Positions 27,353 through 36,738 of a stretch of 64,000 nt of DNA are shown here, in pieces. The notes under the pieces were generated by a model. The model saw only the letters and a list, made by a program, of their open reading frames with translations. It searched no databases and had not been told where the DNA came from. The translations under genes and the position numbers were made by a program. Source of the DNA: Chryseobacterium paridis (GTDB lineage Bacteria; Bacteroidota; Bacteroidia; Flavobacteriales; Weeksellaceae); NCBI RefSeq assembly GCF_016595215.1, contig NZ_JAENHK010000010.1, positions 895,136 to 959,135 on the forward strand, given 5' to 3'. Position 1 is the stretch's first letter. Every line of letters begins with the position of its first letter.

Positions 27353-27928
27353 TTATTTCAAATATTTTGTAATCGCCTGATCTGTTGGTTTCGTAGTACT
27401 TACAAAGCTATCTACTAATTTACCATTTTCGTCTAGTAAGAATTTAGTAAAGTTCCAAAGAATTGTAGTATTCTTTACTCCATTAAGATCTTTTTCAGTC
27501 AAATATTTAAAAATCGGAGCGGTATCATCCCCCTTTACAGAAACTTTTGCTGCTAACGGGAAAGTTACTCCGTAATTTTTCTGACAAAAAGCTCCAATCT
27601 CAGTATTTGTTCCTGGCTCCTGACCTCCAAAATTATTAGCAGGAAACCCAACAATCACTAATTTATCTTTATATTCTTCATACACTTTCTCCAAATCAGC
27701 ATATTGTGGGGTAAAACCGCATTCTGAAGCGGTATTTACAATAAGGATCTTTTTCCCTTTAAAATCAGCAAAATTGATTTCTTTACCATCCAGGCTTTCT
27801 ACTTTGAAATCATATATTGTTTTTCCCATAAGTTCGTTGGTTTTAGCTTTAGAAATTTCACTTTTTTGGTTAGTACAACTCTGTAAGAACGCTACAAAAG
27901 AAAGCAGCAATAAGAAAATCTTTTTCAT
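27353..27928 (-). CDS. Glutathione peroxidase family lipoprotein (thiol peroxidase)
   Basis: It has 191 residues. The signal peptide ends LQSC, so Cys18 is a likely lipidation site and the enzyme would be anchored in the envelope. The peroxidase domain has Cys70 in NTASECGFTP (Cys, not Sec), Gln103 in FGGQEPG, and Trp158-Asn159 in LWNFTKFL, the full tetrad. A second Cys in GAFCQKN (116-118 region) could be the resolving Cys for thioredoxin-type recycling. It reduces peroxides. The neighbouring LolA-like gene is on the same strand 55 bp upstream and may be co-transcribed. Confidence 0.93.
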   Translation of the reverse strand: MKKIFLLLLSFVAFLQSCTNQKSEISKAKTNELMGKTIYDFKVESLDGKEINFADFKGKKILIVNTASECGFTPQYADLEKVYEEYKDKLVIVGFPANNFGGQEPGTNTEIGAFCQKNYGVTFPLAAKVSVKGDDTAPIFKYLTEKDLNGVKNTTILWNFTKFLLDENGKLVDSFVSTTKPTDQAITKYLK

Positions 27929-27983
27929 GAGTATATTGTATTGAGCAGCTTTGCTGCGATTATTTTTATGGATAAATTACATA

Positions 27984-28646
27984 TTAGAATTTAAAAGTAT
28001 TGGCAGGAAATACTTTATTGATATCTATTTTGTTGATCTGCATTACAAAATCTCCATCTTTTTTAGAACTGGAAGATTCTATTCTAAATGGCATCACCAA
28101 ATTTCCAACTTTTTTATATTCTGAATAAGTTAAAGTTTCATCCTTTTTTATTTCCTTCAAAAGCATATAAGTGTTGGTGTCAAAATAATAAAAATTCTTA
28201 TTTACATTTTTCGTCAGTTCCACTTTATGACAATAGATATCCCCTACTTTTTCCTTCCCCAAATATTTCGCATCAAAACCCTTGTTTTCCCAATCAATAA
28301 AATCGTTATCAAAACTCTCAGGAATATAATTAGGATATTCCTGAACTTTATTGGTTGCATAGTTCATTGCATATCCTTTACTTCCGTCGAAGCCTTCAAT
28401 GGCTGTGTCTTTATTATTAATGGTAAGAACCGTTTTAGTAAGATTTGGGCGTTGCTGGTAAATTTTTATAGGGTATTCATCTTTTATTCCTAAAACTACT
28501 TTTCCTTGAAGTAATACAGAATTTAATAGCTTCCAATTCGTTAGTCCTCCTGATAATTCTATATTTTTTTCTATAATTTCCTTTGCCGTCTGTGCAAAAG
28601 AAAGTTGTGAATAAATCAGCACGAATACTAAAAGTAATTTCTTCAT
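27984..28646 (-). CDS. Outer membrane lipoprotein-sorting (LolA/LolB-like) family protein
   Basis: The 220-residue protein has a signal peptide ending QLSFAQ, then a half-barrel pattern: EIIEKNIELSGGLTNWKLLNSVLLQGKV, EGFDGSKGYAMNYATNKVQEYP and YYFDTNTYMLLKEIKKDETLTYSEYKKVGNLVMPFRIE. This layout is typical of the Bacteroidota periplasmic family annotated as outer membrane lipoprotein-sorting protein, which has the LolA fold but whose cargo is unclear. It lacks a lipobox, so it is soluble in the periplasm. It sits between kdsB and gpx on the same strand. Confidence 0.75.
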   Translation of the reverse strand: MKKLLLVFVLIYSQLSFAQTAKEIIEKNIELSGGLTNWKLLNSVLLQGKVVLGIKDEYPIKIYQQRPNLTKTVLTINNKDTAIEGFDGSKGYAMNYATNKVQEYPNYIPESFDNDFIDWENKGFDAKYLGKEKVGDIYCHKVELTKNVNKNFYYFDTNTYMLLKEIKKDETLTYSEYKKVGNLVMPFRIESSSSKKDGDFVMQINKIDINKVFPANTFKF

Positions 28647-28689
28647 TCAATCAATTTATAATTCAAATATAAGGCGAATTTGTAGAAAA

Positions 28690-28833
28690 GCAAATTTGTT
28701 AAAGGGCAAAAAGGCGAAAAGGCAAATTTGTAAAACTATAAAATCGCACCCATTTAACAGTTTTGCAAATCTGCGATTTTACGATTTTGCGATTTAGCAA
28801 TTCAGCCTTTCTTCCTTTTTGCCTATTGGCAAT
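28690..28833. repeat. Repeat hairpin region before kdsB stop
   Basis: TAAAATCGCA (28739-28748) pairs with 28772-28781; outside it AAAAAGGCGAAAAGGC faces a GCCTTTCTTCCTTTTTGCC stretch. It resembles the GCAAA/TGCGATTTT junk repeats common between flavobacterial genes and may end kdsB transcripts. Confidence 0.55.
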
Positions 28834-29559
28834 TTAGTTTATCAATTTCCGAGCTTTTTCCAAATCCTCCGGAGTATCAATTCCGACTCCGATAAAGTTG
28901 GTTTCTATTAACTTGATCTTCATTCCATATTCAAGATAACGGATACATTCAATTTTTTCGGAAATTTCTAATGGTTTCATCTCTAATTTAGAGAATTGCA
29001 GCAGCGCATGTTTTCTGAAAGCGTACACTCCAATATGTTTAAAGTAGTCTACAGTGTAAGAAATTTCTCTATGAAAAGGAATAACAGAACGACTGAAATA
29101 TAATGCAAATCCATTATTATCTGTGATCACCTTTACATTATTTGGATTCTCAATTTCTTCTTTTTCTGTAAGCTTTATTTTTAATGAAGCTAATGAAATC
29201 TCCTGATTATCATCTTCCTTAAAGACATCAATCAGCTGTTTAAGAGGTTCTGTCTTTAAAAAGGGTTCGTCTCCCTGTACATTAATAACAATGTCACAGT
29301 CTATATTTTGAACAGCCTCTGCAATACGGTCACTCCCTGTTTCGTGCTGGCCAGTCATTACAGCCTTTCCTCCATTATTTACAATTTCATTAAAAATGAT
29401 TTCAGAATCTGTGGCTACAAAAACTTCATCAAATAAACCGGTATCTACAACATTTTGATAGGTTGTTGCAATCACTGTTTTTTCTCCCAAAATCTGCATT
29501 AGTTTTGCAGGAAAACGACTCGCTTCATATCGAGCGGGAATAACTGCTATGATCTTCAT
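28834..29559 (-). CDS. kdsB: 3-deoxy-manno-octulosonate cytidylyltransferase (CMP-Kdo synthetase)
   Basis: It activates Kdo with CTP for transfer to lipid A. It starts [25 protein letters not shown], the CTP-binding loop, followed by [32 protein letters not shown] and [14 protein letters not shown], and ends [14 protein letters not shown], the complete set of KdsB motifs. At 241 residues it has normal length. The Kdo-8-P synthase gene kdsA is at 4 kb; the phosphatase kdsC was not seen. Its start lies 58 bp after the PAP2 gene stop on the same strand. Confidence 0.96.
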   Translation of the reverse strand: MKIIAVIPARYEASRFPAKLMQILGEKTVIATTYQNVVDTGLFDEVFVATDSEIIFNEIVNNGGKAVMTGQHETGSDRIAEAVQNIDCDIVINVQGDEPFLKTEPLKQLIDVFKEDDNQEISLASLKIKLTEKEEIENPNNVKVITDNNGFALYFSRSVIPFHREISYTVDYFKHIGVYAFRKHALLQFSKLEMKPLEISEKIECIRYLEYGMKIKLIETNFIGVGIDTPEDLEKARKLIN

Positions 29560-29617
29560 TGAACAATTTTAATTGTTTAAAATTTTCTCTAAATATAGGC
29601 AAAATATGATTGCTATT

Positions 29618-30586
29618 TTAAAAAGTCAACTTTACACCAGCCATATTATAACCAAAACTATTGGATGCTGTAAGGTTTATTTTATATTTTACATTTCCTG
29701 CACTAAATTCAGAAGAGGTGTATCTGTTTTTAGAAATTGTTTTTCCTATAAAATACCCCATCAACAAGGCCAAAGGGTAATCCGAAGCCCAATGAACCTG
29801 GCTCTGCATCATCTGAAAAGCCAACGCCCCAGCTAATGTATATCCCACTGGTTTGATCCATCCTGCATCAGGATAATTATCTGCAATAACTGTTATTGCA
29901 GACATAAATGTGGTTAAATGCCCTGAAGGCATTGCATCATAACGTGATGTATCATTTGCAAATGCAGAAAAACTTGGAAAAGGCGTCCAATGCCCTCCTG
30001 AATTTCCATTTTGTATGGCTATGAAAGGACTTTCCCTACCTGTTATTCTTTTAATAGTTTGTGAAAAAACTCCTGAAAGTATTAAGCTTTCCATTAATCC
30101 ACTTGCAGTAGCCTGAGCTCTGTAATCATCTTTTATTAATCCGTAAGTGGCAAAACCTATCCCTAACAATACAACTGTAGAACCATTACCAATAAGATAA
30201 AGACCTGATCCGATATCTTTTGGAATTTTTATCAATCCTCCAACCTTATTGTAATTATTGTCCGCACTCATCCCCATTCTATCACCCAACTCTCTTGAAT
30301 TATCAATGAGTTTCTGATCAAACGGTAAAAGTATTAAAGTACCAGCTACAGCACCACCCAAATAATAGGCATGATCTTTTGCTACAAAATCTTTATTAGT
30401 ATCTATAAAATCTTTAGGAACTCTCGTAATAAACTCAAAAAGCTTAGGTTTAGGATATGTTCTTACAGAACCATCTTTTAAAGTATAGTTTTGGGATATT
30501 GCTTTCTTTTTAAGAACAATACTATCACTATTTTGGGAGGATACCCATATAGAGATTGGTAGTAATATCAATCTAATTTTTTTCAT
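29618..30586 (-). CDS. PAP2-superfamily membrane phosphatase
   Basis: From the ATG at 30586 the product has 322 residues with a signal-like N-terminus (KKIRLILLPISIWVSSQ); a start 45 bp upstream would add a charged non-conserved extension. The phosphatase motifs are present in order: TIKRITGRESPF, AMPSGHLTTFMSAITV and VHWASDYPLALLMGYFIG, corresponding to KX6RP, PSGH and SRX5HX3D-like signatures. The catalytic His is in the third motif. Substrates could be undecaprenyl diphosphate or lipid phosphates; this cannot be resolved. It is followed by kdsB, which is compatible with envelope lipid work. Confidence 0.88.
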   Translation of the reverse strand: MKKIRLILLPISIWVSSQNSDSIVLKKKAISQNYTLKDGSVRTYPKPKLFEFITRVPKDFIDTNKDFVAKDHAYYLGGAVAGTLILLPFDQKLIDNSRELGDRMGMSADNNYNKVGGLIKIPKDIGSGLYLIGNGSTVVLLGIGFATYGLIKDDYRAQATASGLMESLILSGVFSQTIKRITGRESPFIAIQNGNSGGHWTPFPSFSAFANDTSRYDAMPSGHLTTFMSAITVIADNYPDAGWIKPVGYTLAGALAFQMMQSQVHWASDYPLALLMGYFIGKTISKNRYTSSEFSAGNVKYKINLTASNSFGYNMAGVKLTF

Positions 30587-30673
30587 CTTGTGCTTCTTTA
30601 AGAAAAATAATGATAAATGCTCCGACTTCATTCATTATAACATCACCACATCAAACATGTAATATCAGGATGT

Positions 30674-30697
30674 CATGCTGAGCGAAATCGAAGCATG
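30674..30697. repeat. Short REP-like palindrome
   Basis: CATGCT and AGCATG flank a GAGCGAAATCGA core. The wider TGTCATGCTGAGCGAAATCGAAG sequence is a REP motif known in Bacteroidota. It lies between two minus-strand genes. Confidence 0.5.
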
Positions 30698-30710
30698 TAT
30701 TATTTAAAAA

Positions 30711-31964
30711 TTATTTTAAATTATTGAGAGCTTTTTCTAATTTCGGCATCATTGTAGAAATTTCATCAGTTGCTAATCCTCCTACAGAAGCTCTGAACCA
30801 TGGTTCTGATTTTTCTTCCCCAAAGGCAGAGAAAGGAACTAAAGCCACTCCAGCTTCATTAATTAAGTAAAATCCAAGATCAGATGAATTTTCAATAACA
30901 CTTCCATCTGGCTTGGTTTTACCAATATAGTCTAATTTAATTGTAAGATAAAGAGCTCCCATAGGCTCAATACTTTCTACAGCCAGTCCCTTACCTTTCA
31001 AATCCTGAATTCCCTTGTGAAGAACTTTCAGGCTTTCTTCCAATTTACCTTTGAATTCATTAACAAAAGAATTTACATCTTCAGAATCCTGGTAGTATTT
31101 TGCTGTTGCTTCCTGCTCTGGTTTAGGTGCCCATGCTCCAACGTGAGTAAGAAGAGCTTTCATTTTATCAATAATGTGAGCAGGTCCGAATCCCCATCCT
31201 ACACGAACTCCGGTAGCTGCAAGACATTTTGAGATCCCATCAATATATATGGTATAATCTTTCATTTCCGGGAATAAAGAAACCGGGTCGTAATGTTTTG
31301 CATCGAAAGTAAGATTAGAATAGATTTGATCATACATTAAGTACAATGGCTTTTCGTCTGCTCCTCTCTTTTTATTTTCTTCTATGATCAATTCACAGAT
31401 ATCAGAAAGCTGATCTTTTGTGAACATTGTCCCAGTAGGGTTTAGTGGCGAACAAAGCGCTAATAAAACAGCACCGCTTAAGTGTGGTTTAAGATCAGCA
31501 GCAGTTGGTAAAAAGTTATTTTCAGGTGTTGTTTTTACTTCAATAGCATCAGCTGATGTAAGATAAGCATAATGATTATTATTCCATGAAGGAATAGGGT
31601 AAATAACTTTATCCCCTTCATCCACGATAGTTTTATATACTGCATAAATCAATGGTCTTGATCCTGCAGTAATTAGGATATCATTTGCTGAATAATCAAG
31701 GTTCCATCTTGTTTTAAGATCTTTTGAAACCTCTGTTCTTAAAGATAAAAGTCCATTGGCAGGCGGATAATTTGTCAGATTATTCTGATAAGCTTTCTGA
31801 ATCTCCTCCTTCAACTTTGCAGGTATCGGGTATATATTAGAATTCAGATCACCAATGGTAAGATTGGCTATCTCCGCTCCTTTTGCCTTTAAATCATTTA
31901 CTTCATTACCAATTTTTACAATTTCAGAACCAATCAGGTTCGCCGCTAATTTTGAAACTTTCAC
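30711..31964 (-). CDS. Class I/II PLP-dependent aminotransferase
   Basis: The 417-residue fold-type I enzyme has Tyr66-Pro67 in LTNYPPANG, Asn175 in SPLNPTG, Asp212 and Tyr215 in LMYDQIYSNL and the Schiff-base Lys246 in DGISKCLAATGVRVGW. The C-terminal Arg lies in WFRASVGG. It is a family I-alpha aminotransferase of the aspartate/aromatic group; the exact amino acid is not clear. It precedes the phosphosugar mutase gene on the opposite flank of a repeat hairpin and has no pathway partners nearby. Confidence 0.9.
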   Translation of the reverse strand: MKVSKLAANLIGSEIVKIGNEVNDLKAKGAEIANLTIGDLNSNIYPIPAKLKEEIQKAYQNNLTNYPPANGLLSLRTEVSKDLKTRWNLDYSANDILITAGSRPLIYAVYKTIVDEGDKVIYPIPSWNNNHYAYLTSADAIEVKTTPENNFLPTAADLKPHLSGAVLLALCSPLNPTGTMFTKDQLSDICELIIEENKKRGADEKPLYLMYDQIYSNLTFDAKHYDPVSLFPEMKDYTIYIDGISKCLAATGVRVGWGFGPAHIIDKMKALLTHVGAWAPKPEQEATAKYYQDSEDVNSFVNEFKGKLEESLKVLHKGIQDLKGKGLAVESIEPMGALYLTIKLDYIGKTKPDGSVIENSSDLGFYLINEAGVALVPFSAFGEEKSEPWFRASVGGLATDEISTMMPKLEKALNNLK

Positions 31965-32011
31965 TTTATTTAAAATTTATAATTATTTTAAGGTTGCAGG
32001 AATTAGGTATC

Positions 32012-32052
32012 AGGATTTAGGTGTTTTAATTAAACCCTATTTCCTAAATCCT
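32012..32052 (-). terminator. Hairpin after the phosphosugar mutase gene
   Basis: AGGATTTAGG (32012-32021) pairs with CCTAAATCCT (32043-32052), built from the TTAGG-type tract. It lies 17 bp after the phosphosugar mutase stop on its strand. Confidence 0.55.
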
Positions 32053-32068
32053 AAGCCCTTCTAGCTAT

Positions 32069-33784
32069 TTACGTTAACTGTAAGTCAATTTTTACTTGAT
32101 TAATTTTCTCATCCAAAGATTTCAATTTATCTCTAAAATCTGCTTCAGAAGTAATACTGTCTTTTACAGAGATGTAGAATTTAATTTTAGGTTCTGTTCC
32201 TGAAGGTCTTACGCAAACTTTAGTTCCATCCTGAGTATAATAGATCAGTACATTGGATTTTGGAATATCGTTCATGACCTGTTTTTCATTTTTAGAAACA
32301 ACAAAGTTGGTCTGCTCTTTAAAATCTTTTACTTCCTCAACTAAAGATCCTGCTATTTCTTTTGGTGGATTTTCACGGAAGTTTTTCATCATATTCTGAA
32401 TTTCCTCAGCACCATCTCTACCCTTTCTTACAAGGTTAACCAATCCTTCATAATACATTCCTGTTTCCTGGTAAATTTCAATCATGTATTGGTACATGGT
32501 TTTACCATTTGCTTTACACCATGCAGCAATTTCGCAAGCCACAAGGATACTTCCACAAGAATCTTTATCACGAACGAAGTCTCCGGTCATAAAACCAAAA
32601 CTTTCTTCTCCACCACAAACAAATTTTTCTTTTCCTTCAGCCTCACGGATCATTTTCCCAATCCATTTAAATCCTGTAAGTCCTGCTTTACAAGCGACTC
32701 CGAATTTATGAGCAATATCAAAGAAAATGTCTGAAGTTACGATTGTAGAACCGATGAATTCTTTTCCTGTAATCTTACCCAATTTTCTCCATTCATTAAG
32801 AATGTAATAGGTTAGAATTGTATTGGTTTGATTCCCGTTTAACAATTGCATTTCACCATCAAGATTTCTTACTGCAATTCCCAATCTATCGCCATCCGGA
32901 TCTGTCCCGATAACAATATCTGCATTGGTTATTTTTGCCAGATCCATCGCCATTTCCAATGCTGCCGGTTCTTCCGGATTTGGAGATTCCACCGTGGTAA
33001 AGTTTCCGCTAGGAATCATCTGCTCTGTAACAAGATCAACTTTTTTAAATCCTGCTTTTTCCAAAGCTTTGGGAACTGTAGTATATGTTGTTCCATGAAT
33101 AGAAGTGAAAACAATATTTAAGTTTTCTTTTCCTACATTCTGATAAGTTGAATTTTCGATACAAGCATCGATATATACATCATCTTGCTCTGCTCCTATC
33201 CATTCAATAAGCTCATCATTTCCATCAAATTTAATTTCGTCAAATTTTACGGAATATACTTCATTAATAATAGCTTCATCATGTGGAGGAACAATCTGCG
33301 CCCCATCATTCCAATATACTTTGTATCCATTGTACTCAGGTGGGTTATGAGAAGCCGTCAATACAATACCTCCATTGCATTTTTTATCTCTAACTGTAAA
33401 AGACAATTCCGGAGTTGGTCTGTGATCTTTAAAAAGCAGTACTTTAATTCCATTTGCTGTCAAAACATCAGCAACCAGTTTTCCAAATTCTTTAGAATTA
33501 TGACGTACATCATAAGCTATTGCAACTTTAATTTCTTCATTGGGAAATTGCTTTAACATATAATTCGCAAGTCCCTGTGTAGCTTGACCTAACGTATACT
33601 TATTTAAACGATTAGTTCCTACTCCCATAATTCCTCTCATTCCTCCGGTTCCGAACTCCAATTCTCTGTAAAAAGAATCTTCCAGATCAGCAGAATTACC
33701 ATCAATTAATACCTGCACAGCATCTCTTGTTTCCTGATCAAACGTTTCACTTAACCAAAGTTTCGCTTTTTCTAATGTTGTCAT
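32069..33784 (-). CDS. Phospho-sugar mutase (phosphoglucomutase/phosphomannomutase family)
   Basis: The 571-residue protein has the four-domain alpha-D-phosphohexomutase plan: TASHNPPEYNGYKVYW with the phosphoserine Ser145, DPDGDRLG metal loop, GGEESFG sugar-binding loop and RPSGTEPKIKFY phosphate clamp. It interconverts hexose 1- and 6-phosphates for nucleotide sugars or glycogen. Its length matches the longer phosphoglucomutase/glucose-bisphosphate type (PgcA-like) rather than the 450-residue ManB type. A repeat hairpin follows it; a REP-like element lies upstream near 33833. Confidence 0.93.
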   Translation of the reverse strand: MTTLEKAKLWLSETFDQETRDAVQVLIDGNSADLEDSFYRELEFGTGGMRGIMGVGTNRLNKYTLGQATQGLANYMLKQFPNEEIKVAIAYDVRHNSKEFGKLVADVLTANGIKVLLFKDHRPTPELSFTVRDKKCNGGIVLTASHNPPEYNGYKVYWNDGAQIVPPHDEAIINEVYSVKFDEIKFDGNDELIEWIGAEQDDVYIDACIENSTYQNVGKENLNIVFTSIHGTTYTTVPKALEKAGFKKVDLVTEQMIPSGNFTTVESPNPEEPAALEMAMDLAKITNADIVIGTDPDGDRLGIAVRNLDGEMQLLNGNQTNTILTYYILNEWRKLGKITGKEFIGSTIVTSDIFFDIAHKFGVACKAGLTGFKWIGKMIREAEGKEKFVCGGEESFGFMTGDFVRDKDSCGSILVACEIAAWCKANGKTMYQYMIEIYQETGMYYEGLVNLVRKGRDGAEEIQNMMKNFRENPPKEIAGSLVEEVKDFKEQTNFVVSKNEKQVMNDIPKSNVLIYYTQDGTKVCVRPSGTEPKIKFYISVKDSITSEADFRDKLKSLDEKINQVKIDLQLT

Positions 33785-33832
33785 ATTTGTATCTTGTTCT
33801 TTAAATTTGTTGTCTTATTGTTTCTTTCAGAT

Positions 33833-33915
33833 TGTCATTTCGAGGAACGAGAAATCTCTATAATAAATATTGAATTGTAGATTCTTCACTCCACTTCGTT
33901 TCGTTCTGAATGACA
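33833..33915. repeat. REP/MITE-like element with TGTCATT ends
   Basis: TGTCATT at 33833-33839 and AATGACA at 33909-33915 form terminal inverted repeats around CGAGGAACGAGAAATCT-type sequence. This is a widespread Bacteroidota REP motif. It lies in the 136-bp gap between a GIN protein stop and the mutase start. Confidence 0.65.
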
Positions 33916-33920
33916 TTACA

Positions 33921-34622
33921 TTACTCTAACTTCTTATTCTCAACCCTTGTCGTTTTATCAATTTTAAAAGCACGAATCGGATCGTTATAATATAAAAATT
34001 TTGCAGTATTCTGAATGTGACCTTTTAGAGAATCCTTTACATTAACTTCTGCATAATTCCCGTTTTTAGAATCGATATTCAGGTTAGTAATTTTCCAATA
34101 AGGAGCAATTAAACTTGCTGTATCGGAAATTTTGATCACTGCATTTTTAGTTTCACCTAAAAAATTGGCTCTACTTCTGTTTAGCATTTCTACTTCTGCT
34201 CTTCTTGTATTCACTGAACCCATAAAAGTAGCGTTATTCTTTAAATTAAGCTTAAAATTATCCGTTTTTATTTCGCTGGAAATGTTCATTTCTACTGAAT
34301 CCGAAATTGAAACTTTTTCAAGATTATATTTAGAATAGATGGTAACATTATAAAAATCAACGCCTTTTGTTCCTCTTTTTTCCTTGATTGAAAGTGTTTT
34401 GTCCTTTACATCAACATCTAAATTACTGGCAACATTTGGATAGGTCTCTATCTCAACAAAGTTCTTTGGACCTCTTGCGTAAAATACCCGAAACTTTCCT
34501 TCAAGATCTAAATTGACAAATTCAGAAACATCAACATCTTTTCTCTCAATATTTCCCTTAGGGGAAATCTTTCCACAAGAAACAATCATCATAAGTACAA
34601 ATGTGTACAATATATTTTTCAT
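33921..34622 (-). CDS. GIN/DUF2807-domain lipoprotein
   Basis: The 233-residue product has a lipobox MMIVSCG (Cys16), so it is a lipoprotein. The mature part opens FVNLDLEGKFRVFYARGPKNFVEIETYPNV, typical of the head GIN (DUF2807) beta-helix, and then has repeated strand-turn units (ISDSVEMNISSEIKTDNFKLNLKNNATFMGSV). DUF2807 proteins are right-handed beta-helices of unknown role, probably adhesin- or auto-transporter-like. It is the last gene of a five-gene minus-strand cluster, 6 bp after the DUF3667 gene. Confidence 0.83.
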   Translation of the reverse strand: MKNILYTFVLMMIVSCGKISPKGNIERKDVDVSEFVNLDLEGKFRVFYARGPKNFVEIETYPNVASNLDVDVKDKTLSIKEKRGTKGVDFYNVTIYSKYNLEKVSISDSVEMNISSEIKTDNFKLNLKNNATFMGSVNTRRAEVEMLNRSRANFLGETKNAVIKISDTASLIAPYWKITNLNIDSKNGNYAEVNVKDSLKGHIQNTAKFLYYNDPIRAFKIDKTTRVENKKLE

Positions 34623-34628
34623 ATTTAT

Positions 34629-35357
34629 CTAAAATATTTTATATAAAACTGTAATTATTGCAAGACTTTCTATTCCCATTAAAACATAGAGAACTGATAC
34701 CCTTCCTATTAAACCTAGTTTTGAGTACATTTTTCTAAAAGCATTCCAGTAAGTGGCTGCAGGAAAGAGAATAAAAAGAACAAATATAATTTTATCAACA
34801 ACATCGGTAATCTTTGAAATAGGTTTCCATAAACCTATAAAACTCACGATATCATCAAGCAAAAATATAACTAAAATTCCTAAAAGACTTACTGTTCCAA
34901 TGATAAAATGTTCAGCAAGATTTAATTTTGTCTTTTTAAAAACAAAAAATGCATTAATAGCAAGCATTGGAATAATAACAAACAGTATTGTTTTTGAATA
35001 TTTTGAAAAAAAGGCTCTTATTTTAGAAACTTCATGAATAGTTTCTTCAGTAACAAATTTTTCATAAAAATGTAAGGCCAATACATTAAAGCTAAAAAGA
35101 ATCAGCAACAACGAAATAAAATTGTAGTACCTGATTCTTTTTCCTGATATATAATCCATTGCTGTTTTCCCGGGTTCTAACAAAACATTCTTTATTGTTT
35201 TGAAAAAACGTGTTTCTACATGCCAGATGGAGCCAAAAATGTCATTTTTAATAAGTGATAGGTAAGTTATTCTTGCTGTGTCGGTCTTTTGTCCGCAATG
35301 AGCACAAAACTCATCGGAAATTGTATAACCACAGTTCAAACAACTTTTCTTATTCAT
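34629..35357 (-). CDS. DUF3667 membrane protein with N-terminal zinc ribbon
   Basis: The 242-residue protein opens MNKKSCLNCGYTISDEFCAHCGQK, two CxxC pairs forming a zinc ribbon, then HVETRFFKTIKNVLLEPGKTAMDYISGKRIRYYNFISLLL, the DUF3667 signature, and about five membrane segments. The function is unknown; the family is widespread in Bacteroidota, often near membrane sensors. The gene has a 19-bp gap to the 130-residue membrane protein upstream and 6 bp to the GIN lipoprotein downstream, so it is in the cluster. Confidence 0.88.
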   Translation of the reverse strand: MNKKSCLNCGYTISDEFCAHCGQKTDTARITYLSLIKNDIFGSIWHVETRFFKTIKNVLLEPGKTAMDYISGKRIRYYNFISLLLILFSFNVLALHFYEKFVTEETIHEVSKIRAFFSKYSKTILFVIIPMLAINAFFVFKKTKLNLAEHFIIGTVSLLGILVIFLLDDIVSFIGLWKPISKITDVVDKIIFVLFILFPAATYWNAFRKMYSKLGLIGRVSVLYVLMGIESLAIITVLYKIF

Positions 35358-35376
35358 GGAAAAATATCACATTATA

Positions 35377-35769
35377 TTAAGTATTTTCAAGTGATCCAGC
35401 ATAAACCATTAAACCAACAAAAGACATTGTTATGATAGCTGCAATAATCAAAGGCTTCCAAATCGCTTTTTTAGGATAATGCTCTTCATCCGGGAAATAG
35501 GTGGGAACGAAATAATATGAGAGCAAACCTCCTCCGGCAGCACCAAAAACATAAGCAAGTGAGCTTTTCGGCTCTTCCGGAATATTTACTATAACTATAG
35601 TTACTATCGTTATTAAAATGGAGAGACCTAATACAATATAAGCCTCTCTTTTCTTTTTAATATCAATTAAGTTCTGATATAATAAAACACCTCCAAAAAG
35701 AGTTGACATCAAAACAGAAAAACCAAAAATGGCCTTTTTAGAATATATTTTTGGTAGATTATTGTCCAT
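35377..35769 (-). CDS. Small membrane protein of unknown function
   Basis: It has 130 residues with three to four hydrophobic segments (about 12-30, 42-60, 70-86 and 107-127) and a short charged loop FPDEEHYPKKAIWKP. The N-terminus is probably cytoplasmic. I recognise no family. It is 3 bp downstream of the GT2 gene, so translation is likely coupled, and 19 bp before the DUF3667 gene. A role alongside the GT2 membrane glycosyltransferase, as a flippase-like or accessory subunit, is a guess from position. Confidence 0.7.
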   Translation of the reverse strand: MDNNLPKIYSKKAIFGFSVLMSTLFGGVLLYQNLIDIKKKREAYIVLGLSILITIVTIVIVNIPEEPKSSLAYVFGAAGGGLLSYYFVPTYFPDEEHYPKKAIWKPLIIAAIITMSFVGLMVYAGSLENT

Positions 35770-35772
35770 ATA

Positions 35773-36723
35773 CTATATCACTTCATCAATATTGTAGTTC
35801 TTATGTTCTCTGTTGGTTCTGATAATCATTTCTCCTAAGAATCCTGCAATAAAAAGAAGAGTCCCCATAATCATCATTGTTAGAGCAATAAAAAACCACG
35901 GATTATTGGTAATAAGATGTCCATAAATTCCTCTTGAAACATCAATTAATTTTGAAACACCCAGCCAAAATGCCGAAAGGAACCCAAAAATAAACATAAT
36001 GGTTCCTACTGCTCCAAAGAAGTGCATCGGTCTCCCACCAAAACGGCTTACAAACCAAAGTGTTACCAAATCCAGAAAACCTCGAATAAATCTTTCTGTT
36101 CCGAATTTAGAAGTTCCATAAGGTCTTGCCTGATGTCGAACTTCTTTTTCAGTAATTCTTCTGAATCCGGCATTAGCAGCTAAAACCGGAATATATCGGT
36201 GCATATCTCCGTATACATCTATCGATTTTACGACCTGCTTTTTATAAGCTTTCAGGCCACAATTGAAATCATGAAGTTCAACTCCAGAAACTTTCCTTGC
36301 CGCAGCATTGAATAGTTTTGAAGGAACATTTTTGGTCATTACGTTATCAAAACGTTTCTTTTTCCAGCCCGAAACAATATCGTAATTATCTTCAATTACC
36401 ATTTTATACAGATCGGGAATCTCTTCCGGAAAATCCTGTAGATCGGCATCCATTGTGATAATTACATCTCCATGTGCTCTTTCAAATGCAGCATGTAATG
36501 CCTGAGATTTCCCATAATTTCTGGAAAATTTAATTCCGTGGATTTGAGGATGTTGAACTTTTAAATTTTCAATAATGCTCCACGACAAATCCGTACTTCC
36601 ATCATCTACAAACCAGATTTCATATGATAATTCGTTTGTTCTGCAAACAGAATCAATCCTGGAAAAAAGCTCTTCTAAAGAGTCTTCCTCATTAAGTAAC
36701 GGAATAATTATAGATAAATTCAT
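35773..36723 (-). CDS. Family 2 glycosyltransferase, DPM/ArnC-like with C-terminal membrane segments
   Basis: The 316-residue protein starts MNLSIIIPLLNEEDSLEELF with the nucleotide-sugar motif FVDDGSTD and the metal motif DADLQDFPEEI, the set seen in dolichol-phosphate-mannose synthase and ArnC/GtrB enzymes. Two hydrophobic segments near 235-260 and 272-295 anchor it, again as in GtrB. It transfers a sugar from a nucleotide donor to polyprenyl phosphate at the inner face, supplying GT-C enzymes such as those at 5-14 kb (inference). It is in an operon with the flanking DUF4199 and small membrane genes. Confidence 0.92.
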   Translation of the reverse strand: MNLSIIIPLLNEEDSLEELFSRIDSVCRTNELSYEIWFVDDGSTDLSWSIIENLKVQHPQIHGIKFSRNYGKSQALHAAFERAHGDVIITMDADLQDFPEEIPDLYKMVIEDNYDIVSGWKKKRFDNVMTKNVPSKLFNAAARKVSGVELHDFNCGLKAYKKQVVKSIDVYGDMHRYIPVLAANAGFRRITEKEVRHQARPYGTSKFGTERFIRGFLDLVTLWFVSRFGGRPMHFFGAVGTIMFIFGFLSAFWLGVSKLIDVSRGIYGHLITNNPWFFIALTMMIMGTLLFIAGFLGEMIIRTNREHKNYNIDEVI

Positions 36724-36738
36724 TTAACTTTTATAAAA

